In this document: in pieces, positions 28,153 through 37,298 of the stretch
How positions within the stretch are numbered: the stretch's first letter is position 1
Layout: every line of letters begins with the position of its first letter
Assembly: GCF_003319095.1 (NCBI RefSeq)
Contig: NZ_QOHI01000001.1
Coordinates: forward strand, 620,001-684,000
From: Blastococcus sp. TBT05-19
Lineage (GTDB): Bacteria > Actinomycetota > Actinomycetes > Mycobacteriales > Geodermatophilaceae
Length of the DNA stretch: 64,000 nt
Direction of reading: 5' to 3'
Notes under the pieces: generated by a model
Told to the model about the DNA's origin: nothing
The model's input: only the letters and a program-made list of their open reading frames with translations
Database searches by the model: none
Made by a program: the position numbers and the translations under genes

Positions 28153-29259
28153 TCAGCCAGATGTGCCGTCGCGCTCCCGTCCGGCGGCGTCGAACGGCGT
28201 CACCGCGCCGTACGTCCCGGGGCTGCCGGGGGCCTCCGCGGGCCGCAGCGTGCGCACCGTCGCCTCGATCTCCTGCGGCTCCGGGACCGGGGCCTCGGCC
28301 ACGCCGAGGTCGTCGAACCTGCGGGCGGCGGTCAGCACCGAGCGCTCGTAGGAGCCGACGGTCTCGTTGTAGCGGGTGAGCGTGGTCGACAGCGCCGAGC
28401 CCAGGCGGGTGAGGTGCCCGGACAGCGTGCTCAGCCGGGCGTGCAGCTTGCGGCCCACCTCCAGCACCTGGTCGGCGTCGCGGGCCAGGCGCTCCTGCCG
28501 CCAGGAGTAGGCGACGGTGCGCAGCAGGGCGAGCAGGGTGCTCGGGGTCGCGAGCACCACGTCGCGGGCGAAGCCGTACTCGAGCAGCCCCGGCTCGGCC
28601 TCGAGCGCGGTGGTGAGGAAGCCGTCGGAGGGCACGAAGAGGACGGTGAACGGCGCCGCCGGGCGGAAGGCCGTCGGGTAGCGGCGGGCGGACAGCTGGT
28701 CGACGTGGGTGCGCAGCTGGCGGGCGTGCATCGCGATCCGCTGGGCCCGGACGTCGCGGTCGTCGGCCTGCACCGCCTCGATGTAGCCGGTGAACGGGAC
28801 CTTGGCGTCGACCACCACCTGGCGGCCGTCGGCGAGGGTGACCACGAGGTCGGGGCGGACGCCGGCGCCCTCGTCGTTGGTGCCCGACGGCTGCTCCACG
28901 AAGTCGCAGTGCTCCAGCAGGCCGGCGACCTCGACCACGCGGCGCAGCTGCACCTCGCCCCAGCGCCCGCGCACGTGCGGCGTGCGCAGCGCGGTGACCA
29001 GCGCCGCGGTCTCGTTCTTGAGCTGCGCCGACGTGGAGCCCACCGTGCCCATCTGCTCCCGGAGCTCGCCGTGGGCGGTGGCGCGGGCGCGCTCCATCCC
29101 GGCGAGCAGCCGGTGCAGGTGGTCGAGGGACTCGTGCACCGGCTCCAGCCCGTCGTCGGCGGGGCGGCGGCGGCCGAGCAGCGCGACCACGCCGAGGGTG
29201 ACGGCGGTGGCCAGCAGCGCACCGAGGAGGAGCCCGAGGAGCAGGGAAGCGGCGTCCAT
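28153..29259 (-). CDS. rmuC: DNA recombination protein RmuC
   Basis: 368 residues, inner-membrane-anchored by residues 5-28 (LLLGLLLGALLATAVTLGVV), with a predicted nuclease-fold core that limits recombination of inverted repeats in E. coli. Family motifs: PHVRGRWGEVQLRRVVEVAG, GVRPDLVVTLADGRQVVVDA, KVPFTGYIEA and FVPSDGFLTTALEAEPGLLE. ATG at 29259. It lies between DUF6542 and the ogt/ada-alkA unit, all on the minus strand; the spacer downstream (27957-28152) shows nothing clear. Confidence 0.94.
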   Translation of the reverse strand: MDAASLLLGLLLGALLATAVTLGVVALLGRRRPADDGLEPVHESLDHLHRLLAGMERARATAHGELREQMGTVGSTSAQLKNETAALVTALRTPHVRGRWGEVQLRRVVEVAGLLEHCDFVEQPSGTNDEGAGVRPDLVVTLADGRQVVVDAKVPFTGYIEAVQADDRDVRAQRIAMHARQLRTHVDQLSARRYPTAFRPAAPFTVLFVPSDGFLTTALEAEPGLLEYGFARDVVLATPSTLLALLRTVAYSWRQERLARDADQVLEVGRKLHARLSTLSGHLTRLGSALSTTLTRYNETVGSYERSVLTAARRFDDLGVAEAPVPEPQEIEATVRTLRPAEAPGSPGTYGAVTPFDAAGRERDGTSG

Positions 29260-29300
29260 GCCCCGGAGGGTGCCGGAGGGGTCGGACAGTTCCGGGGACC

Positions 29301-29843
29301 TCAGGCGGTGTGGGCGGCCTCGTGGTCCAGCAGCCACCGCTTGACCGGGGTGCCCCAGCGGAAGCCGCCGAGGCCGCCGTCGGAGCCGAGCACCCGGTGG
29401 CAGGGGACGAACAGGGCGGCGGCGTTGCGGGCGCAGGCGTTGGCCGCGGCCCGCACCGCGGAGGGGCGACCGCACCGGGCGGCGAAGGCGGCGTAGGTGT
29501 CGGGGGTACCGGCCGGGACGCGGCGCAGGATCTGCCAGGCCTCCTCGAGGAACGGTCCGGAGCGCTGGGCCACGGGCACGTCGTCGATCGCCGCGACGTC
29601 GCCGTCGACGAACGCCTGGACGGCTCCCAGTACGGGGAGGTGCGGGTCCTCGTCGGCGCCGCTGGGCCGCAGGGTGCGGTGGATGACCGGCCAGAGGTCG
29701 CCGAGCTCCGCCGTCCAGCCGCTGGCGAGCACGACGTCGCGACCGTCGTCGTCGGAGCCGACCACGACGGTGAACGGGCCGGGGGGTGTCGGGACGGTGG
29801 CGTAGCGGACGCGTGCGGCGCTGGGGTCCAGCAGATCGGTCAT
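29301..29843 (-). CDS. ogt: Methylated-DNA--protein-cysteine methyltransferase
   Basis: Suicide repair enzyme that takes the alkyl group from O6-alkylguanine onto its own Cys. 180 residues; acceptor Cys in ALFVPCHRVLGSDGGLGGFR, with the preceding helix-turn-helix RPSAVRAAANACARN. The N-terminal half is the usual degenerate domain. Its ATG shares one base with the stop of the Ada-AlkA gene (TGATG), so both are translated from one message, an adaptive-response unit. Confidence 0.95.
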   Translation of the reverse strand: MTDLLDPSAARVRYATVPTPPGPFTVVVGSDDDGRDVVLASGWTAELGDLWPVIHRTLRPSGADEDPHLPVLGAVQAFVDGDVAAIDDVPVAQRSGPFLEEAWQILRRVPAGTPDTYAAFAARCGRPSAVRAAANACARNAAALFVPCHRVLGSDGGLGGFRWGTPVKRWLLDHEAAHTA

Positions 29844-31339
29844 CAGGCGCTCCGGGTCAGGTCGGGTGCACGGGTGAAGAGGGCCGGGACGGCGAGCGCC
29901 CACAGGTGGAGGACGGCGTAGGAGCTCCACGGCCGCCAGCGCGCGGCGGCGTCGGCGTCGCTGCTGCCCAGGGCGGCGAGCGACTTCCGCAGCGCCAGGT
30001 CGCCGGGCAGCCAGACGTCGGGGTCGGCGAGACCGCGCAGCCCCACGAGGGCCGCCGTCCACGGGCCGATGCCGGGGACGGCGAGCAGCGCGCGCTCCGC
30101 CTCGTCCCGCTCGGCACCCGGGCCCAGCGCGACCGTTCCGTCGGCGAGGGCGCCGGCGAGCGCGTGCACCGTCCGGCGGCGGGCGCCGGTGAGGCCCACG
30201 GCGGTCAGGTCGGCGTCGACCAGCGCGCCCGGCCGGGGGAAGGCGTGCGTCAGGGTGCCCACCGGCTCGGGCAGGGGCGTGCCGGCCGCCGTCACCAGCC
30301 GGGCGGTCAGCGTGCGCGCCCCGGCGACCGACACCTGCTGCCCGAGGACGGCGCGGACGGCGAGCTCGTCGGCGTCGGGGGAGGCCGGCACCCGGCGTCC
30401 GGGAGCGGCGGTCACCACCGGGGCGAGCGCCGGGTCGGCGCGGAGGACGTCGTCGACGGCGACGGGGTCGGCATCCAGGTCCAGCATCCGGCGGCAGCGG
30501 GTGACCGCCGCACCGAGGTCGCGGAGCTCGGTGAGCCGGAGGCGGGCGATGACCGCGGACGAGCCGTCCGGCGCGGGGGAGAGCCGGACGACAGCGGGTC
30601 CGTGCGGCAGGTCGAGGACGCGGGAGAACGTCGTCCCGTCCCACTCCTCGAGGCCGGGCACGGCGTGCGCCCCGAGGAAGAGGAGCACCTCGTCGCCGGC
30701 GTACGGGGGCCGGGCGGCCAGGCGCAGGGTCAGCCAGCCCGGGGTGCTCTCCCCGGTGCCCCGGCGGGTGCGGCGCAGCTCGGTGGGGGTGCTCGCGAAG
30801 ACCTCGCGGACGGTGTCGTTGAACTGCCGGATGCTGGCGAACCCGGTCGCGAAGGCGACGTCGGCCATCGGCAGGTCGGTGGTCTCGATCAGGATCCGGG
30901 CGGTCTGCGCGCGCTGGGCCCGGGCGAGGGCCAGCGGGCCCACGCCCAGCTCACCGACGACCAGCCGGTGCAGCTGGCGCTCCGAGTACCCGAGGCGGGC
31001 GGCCAGACCGGGGACTCCGGAGCGCTCCACCTCGCCGTCGGCGATGAGCCGCATGGCGCGGGCGACGACGTCGGCCCGCACGTCCCACTCCGGCGAGCCG
31101 GGTGCGGCGTCCGGCCGGCAGCGGCGGCAGGCGCGGAACCCGGCGCCCTGGGCGGCGGCCGCGGTGGAGAAGAAGTCGACGTTGCGGGCCAGCGGGGTGC
31201 GCGCCGGGCAGGACGGCCGGCAGTAGATGCCGGTGGTGCGGACGGCGGTCACGAACCAGCCGTCGAACCGCGCGTCCCGGCCGGCGACGGCGCGGTAGCA
31301 GCGCTCGTGGTCCAGGGACTCGGTCACGACGCCGAGCAT
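29843..31339 (-). CDS. alkA: Ada-type regulator fused to AlkA DNA-3-methyladenine glycosylase
   Basis: 498 residues joining three parts known together in actinomycetes. About 10-80: Ada zinc domain with four Cys (GIYCRPSCPARTP and FRACRRCRPD), whose first Cys accepts methyl phosphotriester groups. About 85-190: AraC-type helix-turn-helix (LAARLGYSERQLHRL, VAFATGFASIRQFND). About 200-495: AlkA glycosylase with helix-hairpin-helix and catalytic Asp region LLAVPGIGPWTAALVGLRGL. Senses methylation damage, induces repair and excises alkylated bases. Likely autoregulated, with ogt downstream. Start ATG at 31339; a GTG at 31327 is possible. Confidence 0.95.
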   Translation of the reverse strand: MLGVVTESLDHERCYRAVAGRDARFDGWFVTAVRTTGIYCRPSCPARTPLARNVDFFSTAAAAQGAGFRACRRCRPDAAPGSPEWDVRADVVARAMRLIADGEVERSGVPGLAARLGYSERQLHRLVVGELGVGPLALARAQRAQTARILIETTDLPMADVAFATGFASIRQFNDTVREVFASTPTELRRTRRGTGESTPGWLTLRLAARPPYAGDEVLLFLGAHAVPGLEEWDGTTFSRVLDLPHGPAVVRLSPAPDGSSAVIARLRLTELRDLGAAVTRCRRMLDLDADPVAVDDVLRADPALAPVVTAAPGRRVPASPDADELAVRAVLGQQVSVAGARTLTARLVTAAGTPLPEPVGTLTHAFPRPGALVDADLTAVGLTGARRRTVHALAGALADGTVALGPGAERDEAERALLAVPGIGPWTAALVGLRGLADPDVWLPGDLALRKSLAALGSSDADAAARWRPWSSYAVLHLWALAVPALFTRAPDLTRSA

Positions 31340-31390
31340 GCCAGCCCCGGACGACGTCCTCTGGCGGTTTTCGGACGCCGCCGTGACGGC

Positions 31391-33754
31391 TCAGCGAGCG
31401 GAGGACACCGACAGCGGGGGCTCGCCCAGCGGCGTCCCCCCGTGCACGACGCTGCCGTTTTCGCCCTGGTAGGTCAGCCAGGTCTGCGCCGCCTGGAAGC
31501 CCTTGCCCGGGTCGGCGTAGTCGCAGACGCCCGTGGGGAAGGCCCCCTTCAGGGCCGCCTGCTGGTCGGCGGTGAAGACCTCGGCGAACGGCTTGCCCGC
31601 GTACACGAACTCCTCGATCGGCATCAGCGCGCAGTCCAGACGGTCGTCGGTGAACCCGACGCTCGCCGGGCCGACCCCGTTGACGGGCGCCTGGTCCCCG
31701 CCGCCGGCCTCGATGCGGGGCGAGGAGAAGATCGTCGGGTCGACGGTGGCGTCGCACAGGGTCAGCGGCGCGTCGATCCCGTCCGCCGCCACGCAGCGCT
31801 CCTGGACCCCGGCCGTGGTGCGGGCTGCGATGACCTTGTCGGCGAGGGAGACCTGGCGGTGGTCGGCCTCGACCGCGGCGAGCCACTCGTCCATCGCGCG
31901 GATCGAGTCGTCGACGAAGCTGACGTCGCCCAGCAGCGGGGTCTGGCCCTCCCAGAACACCTGGTTGTCCGCCGTGCCGTGCTCGCGGATCAGCCGCTCC
32001 CGCATGGAGTGCTTGCGGTAGACGTCGTGGAAGGCGCCCGGCTCGGGTCCGCCCAGGTCGATGATGGCCACCTGGTCGAGGTGCGCGCCGGTGTTGACCG
32101 CGCCGCTGCGGTAGGCGCGCTCGTTGGCGACCGGGTCCGACGGCGTCCGCTCCGCCGTGCGGTTGAAGTCGAGGTCGTAGCCGCCCACGTTGACGTTCAG
32201 CGCGACGAACTGCTCCGGCGTCAGCGGCGGGCGGGTCGGGTCCGCTCCGGCCGGGTCCAGGAACGAGCGCAGACCCGACAACCCGTACTGGATCCCGACA
32301 CCGCTGATCGGCCGGCGGGCGAAGCCCTGCTCGTCGACGCCGAACACGTTGCGCATGTAGTCCTGCAGCGTGCAGCGGACGCCGTCGGGGTTGGTGTTCT
32401 CGTCGTAGACGTCCTCCGGTGCGACGCCGGGGCACTCCCGGCTCGGGTCGCCGCTGTTGGGGATCGCCTCGGTGAAGGTGATCTGGTTCGCCGGGTTCGC
32501 GTGGCCGAAGATGCTCGGCCACTGCGCGGGGGTGATCCCGTGCTCCGCGGCGGTGGCGGGGTCCTCGAGGTAGTCGCGCAGCAGCACGTAGTCGACGTAC
32601 TGCTGGGCGCTGCTCCACCCGTCGGTGAAGCTGCACTGCGGGGTGATGCCCTGGTAGACGCCGGGGTAGGCGTTGGCGACCTGCTGCTGCACGAGCGAGC
32701 CGCCCGAGCACCCGCTGCCGATCGTGAAGCGGAGCGGGCCGAAGCGCTCGACCACCATCTCCTTGGTCATCAGGAGCGACTCGGCCTGGGTGACGAGGTT
32801 GCAGTTGTGCCCGGCGTTGTCCAGCGCGTGCGACGCGACGGCGAACCCCTGCGACAGCGCGTCCTCGAAGAGGACGTCGGGCGCGCTGCCCGACTCGTAG
32901 CCGGTGTCGCAGCTCTGGCCGTGCGTGAGCACGAGCTTGTTCGCGAAGCCGGGGTTGGCGGCGGCCGGGTCAGGGGCTCCACCCTGCGCCGGGTCCCACA
33001 GCGCGGCGATCTTGTACTGGTCCCGCAGGCTGTAGCCGGTCTCCTCGCGGACGATGAAGGGCACGGTCTCGCCCTCGTCGGTGGTCGTGGTGGCGACGTC
33101 GGCGGGCGGGTTCGCCGGGTCGTAGGGCTGCAGACCCGAGGGGACGGCGCCGTTGAACAGCTGGATGCTCACGCCACCCTGGGTCGGGTCCGTGGACTTG
33201 TAGAAGTAGGCGACCGTCGGCGGCTGGCCGCAGTCCGGCTCCGCGGAGCCGTTGGTGCACGTCCACGGCTGGATCTGCGGCCCGGAGAACACCGGCCCGC
33301 TCTGCGGCGCGTTCGTCACGACCAGCTGGGCGCTCAGGTGCTTCGGTGCACGGGCCGTGATGGTGCTCTCGCCCAGCGGCAGGTCCGTGACCAGCCCGCG
33401 CAGGCCCGGGCCGCCCGGGCGGAAGGCCTTCGAGACGTCCCGGTCGCCGGCGGTCACCTTCACCTTGCGGGGGTCGGTACCGGCCGGCAGCGCGATCTCG
33501 ACGAAGGTCTCGCCCCCGCTGACCAGGTCGGCGCGCGACGACAGCGTGCGGACCTGGATCGGCTCCCCGTTGTCCATCGGGTCGAACGACGAGTAGGCGG
33601 GCACCGCGAGCGGGCCGGCGGGCGCGGACGACCCGGTCGGGCCGGTGGCCTGCGCGGGTGCGGTCAGAGCACCGGCGGCCACGAGCAGTGGGACGGAGAG
33701 GAGCAGCGCCAGACGCCGGTGGTCGGAGGCGGGCTGAGCGGCGGTGCGTCGCAT
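31391..33754 (-). CDS. Large secreted DUF6351 protein, hydrolase-like
   Basis: 787 residues with a signal peptide (about 1-37: basic start, LALLLSVPLLVAAGALTAP, AQATG). The first part of the mature protein is beta-rich; then an alpha/beta-hydrolase-like core appears, with FANKLVLTHGQSCDTGYESG and a nucleophile-elbow-like FTIGSGCSGGSLVQQQVANA. Later His-containing segments may complete a triad. It contains about ten Cys, fitting disulfides outside the cell. Best described as DUF6351; the substrate is unknown and esterase or polymer-degrading activity is a guess. AGGAGA precedes the ATG. Monocistronic. Confidence 0.82.
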   Translation of the reverse strand: MRRTAAQPASDHRRLALLLSVPLLVAAGALTAPAQATGPTGSSAPAGPLAVPAYSSFDPMDNGEPIQVRTLSSRADLVSGGETFVEIALPAGTDPRKVKVTAGDRDVSKAFRPGGPGLRGLVTDLPLGESTITARAPKHLSAQLVVTNAPQSGPVFSGPQIQPWTCTNGSAEPDCGQPPTVAYFYKSTDPTQGGVSIQLFNGAVPSGLQPYDPANPPADVATTTTDEGETVPFIVREETGYSLRDQYKIAALWDPAQGGAPDPAAANPGFANKLVLTHGQSCDTGYESGSAPDVLFEDALSQGFAVASHALDNAGHNCNLVTQAESLLMTKEMVVERFGPLRFTIGSGCSGGSLVQQQVANAYPGVYQGITPQCSFTDGWSSAQQYVDYVLLRDYLEDPATAAEHGITPAQWPSIFGHANPANQITFTEAIPNSGDPSRECPGVAPEDVYDENTNPDGVRCTLQDYMRNVFGVDEQGFARRPISGVGIQYGLSGLRSFLDPAGADPTRPPLTPEQFVALNVNVGGYDLDFNRTAERTPSDPVANERAYRSGAVNTGAHLDQVAIIDLGGPEPGAFHDVYRKHSMRERLIREHGTADNQVFWEGQTPLLGDVSFVDDSIRAMDEWLAAVEADHRQVSLADKVIAARTTAGVQERCVAADGIDAPLTLCDATVDPTIFSSPRIEAGGGDQAPVNGVGPASVGFTDDRLDCALMPIEEFVYAGKPFAEVFTADQQAALKGAFPTGVCDYADPGKGFQAAQTWLTYQGENGSVVHGGTPLGEPPLSVSSAR

Positions 33755-33949
33755 CGGTCATCTCCTGCGTCGGGGGCTCTGGGCCGTACAACGACGAGCT
33801 GTGCCGCAGGTCACGCCACGTTCCAGGCGGGTGTGCAACGGCGACGTCGAGCCTGCGCCGCTGCAGCCGGTGGGTGTCAACACCCGGCAGACGGTTGTGG
33901 ACAGGGCGCTGACCTGGGGATTCGTGCTGCGGATGCCAGTTCGATCCGC

Positions 33950-33955
33950 TAATAT
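33950..33955 (+). promoter_or_regulatory. -10 box of leaderless HNH gene
   Basis: TAATAT, six bases before the ATG at 33962; closest to consensus of the -10 boxes here. No clear -35. Confidence 0.6.
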
Positions 33956-33961
33956 TCGTAC

Positions 33962-35206
33962 ATGCGTTCGACTGGTTCAGCGGCTCTGGAGGCGGCTCTC
34001 GACGAGTTGTCGTCCGAGCGGCTGGACGGCATGTTCGGCCCGCAGCTGCTCGAACGGCTCGGCGACCTTCTGACGGCGCAGAACCGGCTGGCCGCCGAGG
34101 TGGCGCGCATGGTGCGGCAGTGCGAGCTGGCCGGAGCCGCGGAGGTCGACGGCAAGGCGTCGATGCCCGCCTGGCTGCGCGGGCACCGTCGGATGTCGCA
34201 GGCGGCGGCCTCGGCCGTGGTGCGGAACGGGCGAGCGCTGGAGCAGATGCCTGCACTCGCCGCGGCGTTCGCGTCCGGTGCGGTGTCTGCTGAAGCGGTC
34301 GGCGTGATCGCGCCGGTGGCGGCGCCGCAGAACGTGGCTGCCGCCGAGGCCTCGGGTGTGGACCTGGCCCAGATCGACGAGCTGCTCACCGAGGTCGCCG
34401 CCGGGGCCTTCCACGCCGACCTGCGCAAGGCGGTCGCGCACTACCTGGAGCGCCTCGACCCCGACGGTGAGGAGCCCGACCCCACCGAGCAGCGTTCCTT
34501 CACCCTGGTCAAGCATGCCGACGGCTCGGTCAGCGGCCGCTTCGAGCTCGACGCCGTCGGCGGCGAGAAGGCACAAGCCGCGATCGAGTCGATCGTGCAG
34601 GCCGACCGCCCCGCCGGTGACACCCGCACGAGAGCCCAGCAGCAGGGCGACGCCTTCGTGCAGCTGTGCGACAACCAGCTCGCCGCCGGTGGTCTCCCGA
34701 CCCTGCGCACCGTCAAGCCGCACGTCGTGGTGACCATCCCCCTCGAGGACCTGGTCGGCTCCGACACCGGCCTCGCCACGGCCGACCTCGGCTTCGGAGC
34801 CACCATCTCCGCCGCCCGCGCCCGCTGGCTGGCCTGCGACGGCAACGTCACCCGCATCGTCATCGGCCCCGAAGGCCAGCCGCTGGACCTCGGACGCACC
34901 CACCGCGTCGTCCCGCACCCGCTGCGCCGCGTGATCGAGCACCGCGACCGGCACTGCGTCTTCGCCGGCTGCGACGCACCGACCCACTGGTGCGACGTCC
35001 ACCACCTCATCCATTGGGCCCACGGCGGAGAGACCGAACCCGGCAACCTCGCACTGCTTTGCGAGCGCCACCACACCAAGGTCCACCACGGCTTCCGGAT
35101 CGAACGACAACCCGACGGCCGATGGCGCACCTACCGGCCCGACGACACCGAGATCCTGGTCCTTCCCCGCATCGCGACCGAGCCGGCCAGCACCCGGGCG
35201 GGGTGA
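33962..35206 (+). CDS. DUF222 / HNH endonuclease domain protein (13E12 family)
   Basis: 414 residues. The N-terminal 300 are the helical DUF222 region (LTAQNRLAAEVARMVRQCEL, WLRGHRRMSQAAASAVVRN). The C-terminus is an HNH nuclease fold: HCVFAGCDAPTHWCDVHHLI, WAHGGETEPGNLALLCERHH, with Cys pairs for a structural zinc. These proteins occur in many copies in actinobacterial genomes; their role is unresolved. The gene is intact, with a leaderless-type TAATAT box. No repeat or target-site feature marks it as recently mobile. Confidence 0.9.
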   Translation: MRSTGSAALEAALDELSSERLDGMFGPQLLERLGDLLTAQNRLAAEVARMVRQCELAGAAEVDGKASMPAWLRGHRRMSQAAASAVVRNGRALEQMPALAAAFASGAVSAEAVGVIAPVAAPQNVAAAEASGVDLAQIDELLTEVAAGAFHADLRKAVAHYLERLDPDGEEPDPTEQRSFTLVKHADGSVSGRFELDAVGGEKAQAAIESIVQADRPAGDTRTRAQQQGDAFVQLCDNQLAAGGLPTLRTVKPHVVVTIPLEDLVGSDTGLATADLGFGATISAARARWLACDGNVTRIVIGPEGQPLDLGRTHRVVPHPLRRVIEHRDRHCVFAGCDAPTHWCDVHHLIHWAHGGETEPGNLALLCERHHTKVHHGFRIERQPDGRWRTYRPDDTEILVLPRIATEPASTRAG

Positions 35207-35247
35207 CCCCGTCAGGTCGCACGGCGGGGCGGGTGAGTTCCGGCCCG

Positions 35248-35253
35248 TACTCT
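35248..35253 (+). promoter_or_regulatory. -10 box of leaderless ychF promoter
   Basis: TACTCT, eight bases before the GTG at 35262; no ribosome site. Confidence 0.55.
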
Positions 35254-35261
35254 GAACTCCC

Positions 35262-36335
35262 GTGAGCCTCACCATCGGGATCGTCGGCCTGCCCAATGTC
35301 GGCAAGTCGACGCTGTTCAACGCCCTGACCAAGAACGACGTCCTCGCGGCGAACTACCCGTTCGCGACGATCGAGCCGAACGTCGGTGTGGTGGGCGTGC
35401 CCGACCCGCGGCTGGCCACGCTCGCCGAGCTCTTCGGCAGCCAGAAGATCATCCCGGCGACCGTGTCGTTCGTGGACATCGCCGGCATCGTTCGCGGCGC
35501 CAGCGAGGGCCAGGGCCTGGGCAACAAGTTCCTGGCCAACATCCGCGAGAGCGACGCCATCTGCCAGGTGATCCGGGCGTTCACCGACCCCGATGTCGTG
35601 CACGTCGACGGCAAGGTGAGCCCGGCCGACGACATCGAGACGATCAACACCGAGCTCCTCCTGGCCGACCTCCAGACCCTGGAGAAGGCGATCCCGCGGC
35701 TGGAGAAGGAGATGCGCAAGGACAAGGAGCGCGCCGAGCTGCACAAGGCCGCCGTCGAGGCGCAGACGATCCTGAACGAGGGCAAGACCCTGTTCGCCGC
35801 CGGCATCGACCCCGCGCCGCTGCGCGAGCTCGGGCTGATGACGACCAAGCCGTTCCTCTACGTCTTCAACGTCGACGCCGACGAGCTGGCCAACACCGAG
35901 GCGCTCGACGAGCTGCGCGCGCTCGTCGCCCCGGCCGAGGCCATCTTCCTGGACGCGCAGACCGAGTCCGAGCTCATCGAGCTGCCCGCCGACGAGGCCG
36001 CCGAGCTCCTCGAGTCGATCGGGCAGAGCGAGCCGGGCCTGGACCAGCTGGCGTCCGTCGGCTTCCGCACCCTGGGTCTGCAGACCTACCTGACCGCCGG
36101 GCCCAAGGAGGCCCGCGCCTGGACCATCCCGGTCGGCGCGACCGCTCCCCAGGCGGCCGGTGTCATCCACACCGACTTCCAGCGCGGCTTCATCAAGGCC
36201 GAGATCGTGAGCTTCGACCAGCTGGTCGAGGCCGGCTCCATGACCGAGGCCAAGTCCAAGGGCTGGGTGCGCATGGAGGGCAAGGAGTACGTCATGGCCG
36301 ACGGCGACGTCGTGGAGTTCCGCTTCAACGTCTAG
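35262..36335 (+). CDS. ychF: Redox-regulated ATPase YchF
   Basis: Universally conserved P-loop protein of the Obg family that prefers ATP and binds ribosomes; linked to oxidative-stress control. 357 residues. Motifs: GIVGLPNVGKSTLFNALTKN (G1), FVDIAGIVRGASEGQGLGNK (G3), and NVDADELA in place of the NKxD guanine motif, as in the family. The C-terminal TGS domain includes GPKEARAWTIPVGATAPQAA and DGDVVEFRFNV. GTG start backed by a leaderless -10. Corresponds to Rv1112 and closes the block shared with mycobacteria. Confidence 0.97.
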   Translation: MSLTIGIVGLPNVGKSTLFNALTKNDVLAANYPFATIEPNVGVVGVPDPRLATLAELFGSQKIIPATVSFVDIAGIVRGASEGQGLGNKFLANIRESDAICQVIRAFTDPDVVHVDGKVSPADDIETINTELLLADLQTLEKAIPRLEKEMRKDKERAELHKAAVEAQTILNEGKTLFAAGIDPAPLRELGLMTTKPFLYVFNVDADELANTEALDELRALVAPAEAIFLDAQTESELIELPADEAAELLESIGQSEPGLDQLASVGFRTLGLQTYLTAGPKEARAWTIPVGATAPQAAGVIHTDFQRGFIKAEIVSFDQLVEAGSMTEAKSKGWVRMEGKEYVMADGDVVEFRFNV

Positions 36336-36351
36336 GGCGGCTGCCTTTTGT

Positions 36352-36380
36352 CTGGCGGATGGCCCTTTAGGCCCCGCCAG
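36352..36380 (+). terminator. Terminator of ychF
   Basis: Hairpin with arms CTGGCGG/GGCC and GGCC/CGCCAG and a 5-base loop, 16 bases after the ychF stop. It overlaps the stop codon of the convergent unknown gene. Confidence 0.6.
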
Positions 36381-37104
36381 GGGGGAGCATTTGGACGATC
36401 TGCCCCCAAGATTCGATGGCCTCGGCGATCACCGGGCTTGACGTGAACGTGATCCATACGGCGCCGCCAACCGCAGCCACACGTTTCCACGCTTCCGTCT
36501 TCTTGGCGGGCTCAGGCGCGAAGACAATTGTGATGCGCAGCCTGTCCAGTGCTGCTTTGACAGCGTCCGGACCGCCCATCTGGAAGCTCGCCAGAGCGTT
36601 GGCGATTCGATGCAGGTGGTCTACCACCTCCCGTTTCAACTCTGTCGGCAACTCCGTGTCCTCGGAGATGTCGCGAATAAGGCCTCGAACATCGTCATGG
36701 AGCGAGATGATTGTGGCCTCGGCTGGTACAGGCCCTTCGCTCGCCGCGATTGACAGGAAGCCTGATATGGCGGCGAGGGTGCTCAGGACCCGCCTGTCTG
36801 GCAAGTAGTTGGAAGCGGCCATAGACCTGAAGTCGTTGCGCGGAAAGATCACCGCGCTGACCCAGTCGCCGGCAAGTTCGTAAAAGAGACTGAGCTGGTC
36901 AGAGTCGCCCACGCGGATCAGTGACTGTTCGATCTCGGGCACGAGTCCAGCAACCCTGCTGACACCAATCAGCGTTTGTTCGGCGTCATGCGTCTTGAGC
37001 GTCTGCTGCCATGTCTCGAGGATGTTCTTGTTCGCCGAGGCTTCCGTCATAAACGCCGTCAAGACGGTATGCAGCCGTCCGGCTGGGTTGTCCAGCTTGG
37101 CCAC
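36367..37104 (-). CDS. Unknown protein, 245 aa, atypically low GC
   Basis: Not recognised. It is mostly helical and soluble, with segments such as LHTVLTAFMTEASANKNIL, PEIEQSLIRVGDSDQLSLFY and ELKREVVDHLHRIANALASF, then a possible membrane segment near the C-terminus (VAAVGGAVWITFTSSPVIAE). By counting several sequence lines I estimate about 58-62% GC, against over 70% in its neighbours, and codons such as AAT, TTT and TTG are more frequent. GTG at 37104 is chosen for GGGAG six bases upstream; GTG at 37119 is possible. It sits alone between ychF and an oxidoreductase and looks acquired. A phage-defence role is possible but unsupported. Confidence 0.72.
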   Translation of the reverse strand: MAKLDNPAGRLHTVLTAFMTEASANKNILETWQQTLKTHDAEQTLIGVSRVAGLVPEIEQSLIRVGDSDQLSLFYELAGDWVSAVIFPRNDFRSMAASNYLPDRRVLSTLAAISGFLSIAASEGPVPAEATIISLHDDVRGLIRDISEDTELPTELKREVVDHLHRIANALASFQMGGPDAVKAALDRLRITIVFAPEPAKKTEAWKRVAAVGGAVWITFTSSPVIAEAIESWGQIVQMLPPGGA

Positions 37105-37298
37105 GCAGGGCTCCCTCACCTCGCCGCTGGTTTCGCAGCGGATGCCTTCGTCGGCTTTACCCTAGCCGTCTGTAACGGTCAGTTTCGGAGGCTCAGGCGG
37201 CGCGTTCGGCCGCCGCGACCAGACCAACGTCCGCAGGCCCGCCGCCAGAGGGCCACCGCCTGAGGTCTGGCGTCGACTGCTCGACCAGCTGAGCTCCC

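Noticed and set aside
29786-33952. Open frame of about 1388 codons on the plus strand
   Set aside because: Antisense to the Ada-AlkA and DUF6351 genes; no domain-like sequence.
33962-35206. HNH gene as a homing endonuclease or mobile intron
   Set aside because: It is a standard DUF222-HNH family gene with its own promoter; no intron ends, repeats or disrupted host gene.
36336-36366. tRNA-like remnant as an attachment site for the low-GC gene
   Set aside because: The inverted repeat here is a simple terminator hairpin; no CCA end, anticodon arm or flanking direct repeat seen.
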